The notes under the pieces: model-generated
Database searches by the model: none
The model's input: only the letters and a program-made list of their open reading frames with translations
Told to the model about the DNA's origin: nothing
Shown here: piece after piece, positions 29,981-35,630 of the stretch
Numbering within the stretch: the stretch's first letter is position 1
Layout of the letters: each line of letters starts with the position of its first letter
Assembly (NCBI GenBank): GCA_017561665.1
Contig: JAFZBQ010000047.1
Location: 1-35,630, forward strand
Direction: 5' to 3'
Source of the DNA: Bacteroidales bacterium
GTDB lineage: Bacteria; Bacteroidota; Bacteroidia; Bacteroidales; UBA932
Length of the DNA: 35,630 nucleotides
Program-made: the position numbers and the translations under genes

Positions 29981-32071
29981 ATGAAAAGACTTTTTACATT
30001 GATGCTTATGGCAATTACAGTTGCAAGCTGCGCAGAGAAGAATCCCCTGCTCAAGGAGTGGAAGACCCCCTTTGGCGTTCCCCCTTTTGAAGAGATAAAG
30101 AACGAGGATTACATGCCTGCACTCAAGAAGGCAATCGACATAAACAACAAAGAGATAGCCGCCATCGTTAACAGCAAGGAAGCGCCTGATTTCGAGAATA
30201 CCATACTGGCGTTCGACCGCTGCGGCAAGGCACTGGAGCGCATCAGCCTGGTGTTCGAAAACGGCGAAGCCATCGCCTCCACAGAGGAAATCCGCAAGAT
30301 ATCCGCCGAGATGACGCCGCTGCTGAGCAGCCACTACAGCGAGATAATGCAGTCGGAGAAACTCTTCCAGCGTATCAAAGCGGTTTATGACAAGCGCGAG
30401 AGCCTGGGCCTGGAGCCCGACCAGATGCGCCTGACGGAGGAAACTTACCGCCACTTCGAGCGCGCCGGCAGCAACCTCTCCCCTGAGGATAAGGCCAAGT
30501 TGAAAGAGATCAATTCCAAGATCGACTCGCTGCAGCTTCTCTTCTCCCAGAACCTACTTTCCGAAACCGGTTCGTGGACTATGACTATTGACAATGAAGA
30601 GGATCTGGCCGGCCTCAGTCCCGACTTTATCGCCGACGCCGCCCAGCGTGCCGCCGATGCCGGGCAGGAGGGCAAATGGCTGGTTGGCCTGGACAATCCC
30701 AGCGTGATGCCGTTCCTCTCTACCGCCGACAACCGCGAGCTTCGCGTGAAGGTGCTGGATGCCTACAGCAACCGCTGCAACAACAATAACGAGTTCGACA
30801 ACAAGGACATCGTTACCGAAATCATCTCCCTCAAGATGGACAAGGCCCGCCTGATGGGCTTCGACACCTATGCAGCATTCGTACTGGACGACCGCATGGC
30901 CAAGACTCCGGAGGCCGTCTACAAGCTTATGGACGAGGTTTGGCAGCCGTCCCTGGCCGCCGCCCGTGCCGAACTGGCCGATATCAAGGAGTTGGCCAAG
31001 GAAGACGGCATCGAGACTATTCTTCCCGCAGACTGGCGCTACTATGCCACCAAGGCCCGCGCTGCAAAATACTCTTACGACGAAAGTCAGATAATGGAGT
31101 ATCTGCAGTACGACAATGTCCGCGACGGCATCTTCTATACTGCAAACAAACTCTTCGGCGTGAGCTTCAAGAGGGTGGAGGACATTCCCCTGCCGCATCC
31201 CGATGCCGAATGCTTCGAGTGTGTGGACGGCGACGGCACCAGCCGCGGCCTGCTCTATATCGACATGTTTGCCCGTCCCGGCGCCAAGAGCGGCGGTGCA
31301 TGGTGCACCAGCTACCGCGAGCGTGAGGTAGCATCCGACGGCACAGTCCTGCCCGCCATCATGTCCATCGTGGGCAACTTTACCCGTCCCTCTGCCGACA
31401 AGCCTTCACTGCTTACGGTAGACGAGACCGAGACATTCTTCCACGAGTTCGGTCACGCGATTGCCGGCCTGCTGAGCGACGTCCGCTACACCGGCCTGTG
31501 CAATTTTGTCCGCGACTTCGTGGAGGTTCCTTCCCAACTCAACGAGCACTGGGCATTCGAACCCGAGGTACTCAACGTATATGCAAAGCACTATCAGACC
31601 GGCGAGGTAATCCCCATGGAGCTGATAGAGAAAATGCGCCAGTGCGGCAAGTACGGCGTCGGCTTTGCCCAGACCGAGCTTGTGGCCGCAATGTATCTGG
31701 ATATGGATATGTACTCCATGAAGGAGATGCCGGAGAAGTTTGACCTGCTGGCTTATGAGCAGGAGTGCATGGACAAGCGCGGTCTCATCAGCGAGATTCT
31801 GCCCCGCTACCGCACTCCCTACTTCCTGCACATCTTCTCGCACGGTTACGACGCCGGCTACTACAGCTATCTGTGGGCCAATGTGTACGAGTACGATGCC
31901 TTTGAAGCTTTCAAGGAAACAGGTGACATCTTTAACCAGAAAGTGGCGTCCGATTATCGCTACAAGATCCTCTCCAAGGTAAATGAGGAGGATGCGATGA
32001 CCCTGTACACCGATTTCCGTGGCTCTACACCATCCGCAGACCCGTTCCTTAAAGGCCGTGGCCTTAGATAG
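29981..32071 (+). CDS. dcp: M3-family peptidyl-dipeptidase, lipoprotein
   Basis: The 696-aa product starts with a lipoprotein signal peptide (MKRLFTLMLMAITVASC) and then the family N-terminus NPLLKEWKTPFGVPPFEEIK. The zinc site is FFHEFGHAIAGLLSD (His at about 487, Glu next, His at 491), followed by the third ligand region FVRDFVEVPSQLNEHW. The late block YRTPYFLHIFSHGYDAGYYSYLWA completes the M3 fold. Dcp-type enzymes remove dipeptides from peptide C-termini; the lipobox suggests periplasmic-side action. Confidence 0.94.
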   Translation: MKRLFTLMLMAITVASCAEKNPLLKEWKTPFGVPPFEEIKNEDYMPALKKAIDINNKEIAAIVNSKEAPDFENTILAFDRCGKALERISLVFENGEAIASTEEIRKISAEMTPLLSSHYSEIMQSEKLFQRIKAVYDKRESLGLEPDQMRLTEETYRHFERAGSNLSPEDKAKLKEINSKIDSLQLLFSQNLLSETGSWTMTIDNEEDLAGLSPDFIADAAQRAADAGQEGKWLVGLDNPSVMPFLSTADNRELRVKVLDAYSNRCNNNNEFDNKDIVTEIISLKMDKARLMGFDTYAAFVLDDRMAKTPEAVYKLMDEVWQPSLAAARAELADIKELAKEDGIETILPADWRYYATKARAAKYSYDESQIMEYLQYDNVRDGIFYTANKLFGVSFKRVEDIPLPHPDAECFECVDGDGTSRGLLYIDMFARPGAKSGGAWCTSYREREVASDGTVLPAIMSIVGNFTRPSADKPSLLTVDETETFFHEFGHAIAGLLSDVRYTGLCNFVRDFVEVPSQLNEHWAFEPEVLNVYAKHYQTGEVIPMELIEKMRQCGKYGVGFAQTELVAAMYLDMDMYSMKEMPEKFDLLAYEQECMDKRGLISEILPRYRTPYFLHIFSHGYDAGYYSYLWANVYEYDAFEAFKETGDIFNQKVASDYRYKILSKVNEEDAMTLYTDFRGSTPSADPFLKGRGLR

Positions 32072-32095
32072 TGTTGATGAACATGATGAGGGTTT

Positions 32096-32170
32096 TGAGC
32101 CCGAAGGGCGATAGTAAGTCCCTCCCCCGAGGGGAGGGATTTAGGGTGGGGGTAACGTTATAACGAAATG
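32096..32170 (+). repeat. Structured intergenic repeat, copy 2
   Basis: GCCC-GAA-GGGC hairpin, then the perfect 9-bp hairpin TCCCTCCCC/GGGGAGGGA, then TTTAGGGTGGGGGTA. See copy 1 at 22681; the first stem differs by a compensated pair. Confidence 0.75.
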
Positions 32171-32183
32171 CGATGACGCCAGT

Positions 32184-33563
32184 ATGTCCTTTCTAGATAA
32201 AATCGCCCATTTCGTCATCGCAGTCAGCGATGCTGTCTGCGGCTATCCTTTTTTTACCCTGTTGGTGGGCGGCGGCCTCTTCTTCCTGTTCTACAGCGGC
32301 TTTGCACCGATTCGCCACTACGGCAAAGCGATTGCCGCGCTGCGCGTCAAGGAATCGGGCTCGGCCGGGCAGATAAGTTCTTTTGAGGCCCTCTCCACCG
32401 CCATCGCCGCCACTGTCGGTATGGGCAACATCGCCGGCGTGGCCATCGCCATCTCCATCGGTGGCGCCGGCACCATCTTCTGGATGTGGGTCAGCGCCCT
32501 GCTGGGTATGGCCACCAAGTTCTTCGAAGGAACCCTGGCGGTGATGTACAAGGGCAAGGATTCCAACGGCGAGGTGCAGGGCGGCCCAATGTACGTGATT
32601 ACCAAGGGCCTTGGCGAAAAATGGAAGCCGCTGGCAGTGTTCTTTGCCGTCTCCGGCCTCTTCGGCACCCTGTGCACTATGCAGTCCAACCAGATCACGG
32701 AGGCGCTGACCACCACCTTCATCGCCCCGGAAAAAATAACCCTCACCACCCGTTTTATCACCGGCCTGATAATCACCGCACTGGTGGCGCTGGTGGCGCT
32801 TGGCGGCATCAAACGCATCGGCAAGGTGGCTTCGCGCCTGACGCCGTTCATGGTGGCGGCCTATTTCGTGCTTGTGCTATATATCCTGATAACCCACGCC
32901 AAAGCTGTGCCGGGAGTGTTCCGCGACATATTCGTGGGCGCCTTCACGCCGCGTGCGGCACTGGGCGGCGGCATCGCCAGCATCATTACGGTGGCCCTGA
33001 CTGGCGTGCGGCGTGCGGTATTCGTCAACGAGGCTGGCGTCGGAACGGCATCCATGGTGCACGGTGCCTCGCGAAACAGCGAGCCTGTGCGTGAAGGTCT
33101 GGTGGCGATGATGGGCCCTTCAATCGACTCGGGCCTGGTTTGCACGCTTACTGCACTGGCGATATTGATCCAGAAGGATGTAATCCCCACCGCAGGAATG
33201 AGCTCCATGCAGGGCTTGCAGTTGGCGCTGAATTCATTTGCTGCGTCGGTACCCGTGGTGGGCCGTTACCTGCTGCTGGCCATCCTGCTCATATTCGCCT
33301 TCTCCACGATGTTCTCTTATTCTTATTACGGCACCAAATGCGCCAGCTGGCTCTTCGGCGCCGACAAGGGTAAATATTATATCTATTTTTATCTTTGCAT
33401 GATAATTGTCGCGGCGGTGGTGCCGTTGCGGGCGGTTGTCGGCTTTGTGGACCTGACCTTTGCGCTGATGGCTTTCCCCAATATGATAGCGCTGCTGGCA
33501 CTGGCCCCCAGGGCAAAGAAAGAGATGAAACGATATTTCAAAGAGTATAAAAGCAAGAAATAA
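32184..33563 (+). CDS. Sodium:alanine (AGCS-family) symporter
   Basis: The 459-aa product is a multi-span membrane protein of the alanine or glycine:cation symporter family. Landmarks are FEALSTAIAATVGMGNIAGVA near 75 (the family's gate and sodium-site helix), GGPMYVITKGLG, RRAVFVNEAGVGTASMVHGAS and MFSYSYYGTK with about ten membrane segments. It imports alanine and/or glycine with sodium. The stop overlaps the argS ATG (TAATG), so the two are coupled. Confidence 0.94.
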   Translation: MSFLDKIAHFVIAVSDAVCGYPFFTLLVGGGLFFLFYSGFAPIRHYGKAIAALRVKESGSAGQISSFEALSTAIAATVGMGNIAGVAIAISIGGAGTIFWMWVSALLGMATKFFEGTLAVMYKGKDSNGEVQGGPMYVITKGLGEKWKPLAVFFAVSGLFGTLCTMQSNQITEALTTTFIAPEKITLTTRFITGLIITALVALVALGGIKRIGKVASRLTPFMVAAYFVLVLYILITHAKAVPGVFRDIFVGAFTPRAALGGGIASIITVALTGVRRAVFVNEAGVGTASMVHGASRNSEPVREGLVAMMGPSIDSGLVCTLTALAILIQKDVIPTAGMSSMQGLQLALNSFAASVPVVGRYLLLAILLIFAFSTMFSYSYYGTKCASWLFGADKGKYYIYFYLCMIIVAAVVPLRAVVGFVDLTFALMAFPNMIALLALAPRAKKEMKRYFKEYKSKK

Positions 33564-35368
33564 TGAATCTTGATGGATTTATTGCAGAGAAAGTCGCGTG
33601 CGCGATAGAATCATTATATGGAACCCAGGCTCCGGAAGGAGGTATCCAGCTTTCTCCCACACGCAAGGAATTTGAGGGTGACGTTACACTTGTGACTTTC
33701 CCTCTGCTGCGCATCAGCCGAAAGAGCCCCGAGGCCACTGCAGAAGAAATAGGTGCTTATCTGAAGGAGAACCTGCCGCAGATTGAGTCGTACAACGTGG
33801 TCAAGGGATTCTTGAACATTAAGATATCCCCGGCATACTGGTGCGACGTATTCGGCGAAATCGCCGCTGCGAAGGATTACGGCCAGGCTGCGCCCACCGG
33901 CCGCACGGTGATGGTGGAATTCTCTTCTCCCAACACCAACAAGCCGCTCCATCTGGGTCACATCCGCAACAATCTGCTGGGCTGGTCGGTATCCAGGCTG
34001 CTGGAGGCCGCCGGCAACAAGGTCATCAAGGTCAATCTGGTAAACGACCGCGGCATACACATCTGTAAATCGATGTATGCCTGGCTGATGCGAGGGAACG
34101 GAGCTACTCCGCAGAGCACCGGCATCAAGGGCGATCACCTGGTGGGCGACTACTATGTGGAGTTCAACAAGATGCTGACCGAGGAGACCGACGCCGCCCT
34201 TCGCGCCACCGGAATCGATCCCAAGGAGGCTACCGACAATCAGAAGGCAGAGGCTCAGCACAACACCGAGTGCCAAAAAGCTGCCCAGGCGATGCTGCTC
34301 CGCTGGGAACAGGGCGACCCCGAAGTCCGCGCCCTTTGGGCAAAGATGAACGGCTGGGTCTACGACGGATTCGACACCACATATAAGAATCTCGGAATCT
34401 CGTTCGACAAGATATACTACGAGTCGCAGACCTACCTGCTGGGCAAATCGCTGGTGGATGAAGGCCTTGCGAAAGGAATCTTTTACCGTCGCGAGGACGG
34501 CTCGGTATGGTGCGATTTGACCGCCGACGGCCTGGACGAGAAGCTGCTGCTTCGCGGCGACGGCACATCGGTATATATGACCCAGGATCTGGGCACCGCC
34601 TGCCGCCGTCACGAGGAATACGGCTTCGACGAGATGATATATGTGGTCGGCAACGAGCAGAACTACCACTTCCAGGTGCTCAAGCTCATCCTCGGCAAAC
34701 TGGGCTTTGACTGGGCCGACGCCATCTATCATATGTCATACGGCATGGTGGAACTGCCGGAAGGTAAGATGAAGTCCCGCGAAGGGACCGTGGTGGATGC
34801 CGACGACCTCATAGAAAGGATGTACCAGACGGCGAAAGAGACATCTCTGGAGTCGGGCAAACTGGAGGATATGGACCCCGCCGAACAGGACAAGCTCTTT
34901 ATGATGCTTGGCCTGGGCGCACTCAAATACTTCATCATCAAGGTCGACCCTCGCAAGACGATGCTGTTCGATCCGCGCGAATCCATCGATTTCAACGGCA
35001 ATACAGGCCCGTTTATCCAATATACCCACGCCCGCATCAAGAGCGTGCTCCGCAAAGCTGCGGAACAGGGTATGACCCCCGAGGTGAACGGAAGCGAACT
35101 GCTGCCCAAGGAGATAGAACTGGTCAAGATAATGGCGGGCTTCCCCGACAAGGTGGTGGAGGCAGCTGCGGCCCATTCGCCCGCGCTGGTGGCCAACTAC
35201 GCCTACAACCTGGCCAAGGAGTTCAACCAGTATTATCACGATGTATCCATCCTCCGCGAACCTGACAGCAAGGTGCGCGCTCAACGACTGCAGTTGATTG
35301 CCGTCATCGCCAAGGTTCTGGTCAAGGCTATGGACATACTGGGCATCCAGCTCCCCGAACGAATGTAA
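33563..35368 (+). CDS. argS: Arginyl-tRNA synthetase
   Basis: The 601-aa product is a class I synthetase charging tRNA-Arg in the cytoplasm. It has the HIGH motif as HLGHIRNN (about 128-135), after MVEFSSPNTNKPL, and the KMSKS site as GKMKSREG (about 400), plus the C-terminal anticodon-binding helical domain (YAYNLAKEFNQYYHDVSIL and the end PERM). The N-terminal Add-1 domain is present. Its start overlaps the symporter stop. Confidence 0.96.
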   Translation: MNLDGFIAEKVACAIESLYGTQAPEGGIQLSPTRKEFEGDVTLVTFPLLRISRKSPEATAEEIGAYLKENLPQIESYNVVKGFLNIKISPAYWCDVFGEIAAAKDYGQAAPTGRTVMVEFSSPNTNKPLHLGHIRNNLLGWSVSRLLEAAGNKVIKVNLVNDRGIHICKSMYAWLMRGNGATPQSTGIKGDHLVGDYYVEFNKMLTEETDAALRATGIDPKEATDNQKAEAQHNTECQKAAQAMLLRWEQGDPEVRALWAKMNGWVYDGFDTTYKNLGISFDKIYYESQTYLLGKSLVDEGLAKGIFYRREDGSVWCDLTADGLDEKLLLRGDGTSVYMTQDLGTACRRHEEYGFDEMIYVVGNEQNYHFQVLKLILGKLGFDWADAIYHMSYGMVELPEGKMKSREGTVVDADDLIERMYQTAKETSLESGKLEDMDPAEQDKLFMMLGLGALKYFIIKVDPRKTMLFDPRESIDFNGNTGPFIQYTHARIKSVLRKAAEQGMTPEVNGSELLPKEIELVKIMAGFPDKVVEAAAAHSPALVANYAYNLAKEFNQYYHDVSILREPDSKVRAQRLQLIAVIAKVLVKAMDILGIQLPERM

Positions 35369-35377
35369 ATAGTATAG

Positions 35378-35630
35378 ATGCTGACGCCGTTTACCATACC
35401 CACAAGTAAGAAAGAGATGGAGGCGCTGGGATGGGACCAGGCCGACGTCATCTTGTTTACCGGGGATGCCTTCATAGACCATCCTTCGTTTGGTACGGCA
35501 GTCATAGCGCGTGTGCTGGAGAGCCGCGGCTACAGGGTGGCGGTAATCCCGCAGCCTAACTGGCGCGACGACCTGCGCGATTTCAAGAAATTGGGCCGGC
35601 CGCGCCTCTACTTTGGCGTTTCGTCCGGCG
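35378..35630 (+). CDS. YgiQ-family radical SAM protein (partial, N-terminus)
   Basis: The visible 84 codons from the ATG at 35378 begin MLTPFTIPTSKKEMEALGWD and continue with ADVILFTGDAFIDHPSFG and YRVAVIPQPNWRDDLRDF, the N-terminal domain of the YgiQ family of radical SAM proteins. The Cys motif lies beyond the window. The gene follows argS by 9 nt. Confidence 0.85.
   Translation, partial: MLTPFTIPTSKKEMEALGWDQADVILFTGDAFIDHPSFGTAVIARVLESRGYRVAVIPQPNWRDDLRDFKKLGRPRLYFGVSSG

Overview
The window comes from a Bacteroidota chromosome, most likely order Bacteroidales. The signs are the recurring promoter form TTTG-(18 to 21 nt)-TAnnTTTG, large Ig-rich lipoproteins with Bacteroidales-type signal peptides and fimbrillin-like N-termini, an M3 lipoprotein peptidase, a short primary sigma factor, and the gene content of the right half. 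I cannot name genus or species. TGA is an ordinary stop for several genes here, so the standard code applies.

The left half (1-17921) is accessory. Positions 1-1258 hold a leftward lipoprotein gene (cut by the window edge) behind a 45-codon small ORF. Positions 1390-7090 form an array of orphan toxin-like modules: two CdiA-CT-like nuclease domains, one PBECR/RNase-like domain, a DUF1016 PD-(D/E)XK nuclease and a broken GNAT toxin with its antitoxin. They are separated by at least six same-orientation copies or fragments of a GC-rich structured repeat. Several copies carry a leftward Bacteroidales promoter, and one interval carries a strong small-RNA candidate with its own promoter and a UUCG terminator. 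Positions 7218-17921 hold two paralogous cassettes, each made of a small acidic-tailed peptide, a giant surface lipoprotein and a DNA/RNA non-specific endonuclease, with a higBA toxin-antitoxin operon between them.

The most striking observation is that in both cassettes lipoprotein and nuclease lie in one reading frame broken only by a UGA. Each UGA is followed by the same sequence (TGA-R-GCGGA-W-CCGG-R-G) and, exactly 7 nt downstream, by a perfect 6-bp hairpin whose arms covary (A-U in one, G-C in the other). The frame stays open after each UGA and encodes a Gly-rich linker, then (second cassette) two Fn3-like repeats, then the nuclease. The nuclease parts have no signal peptide of their own. 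I infer programmed UGA readthrough that tethers a nuclease to a fraction of the surface lipoprotein molecules.

The right half (17926-35630) is mostly housekeeping: HD-domain hydrolase, small lipoprotein, YitT-family membrane protein, murA (with the Cys-to-Asp change that predicts fosfomycin resistance), murB, SRP RNA, mnmA, an HI0933-like flavoprotein, a leftward dnaN/DEDDh exonuclease/FAH-like operon, an HtrA-type protease, rpoD, an M3 peptidyl-dipeptidase, a sodium:alanine symporter, argS, and the start of a YgiQ-type radical SAM gene. Two copies of a covarying structured intergenic repeat lie after murB and after the peptidase gene.
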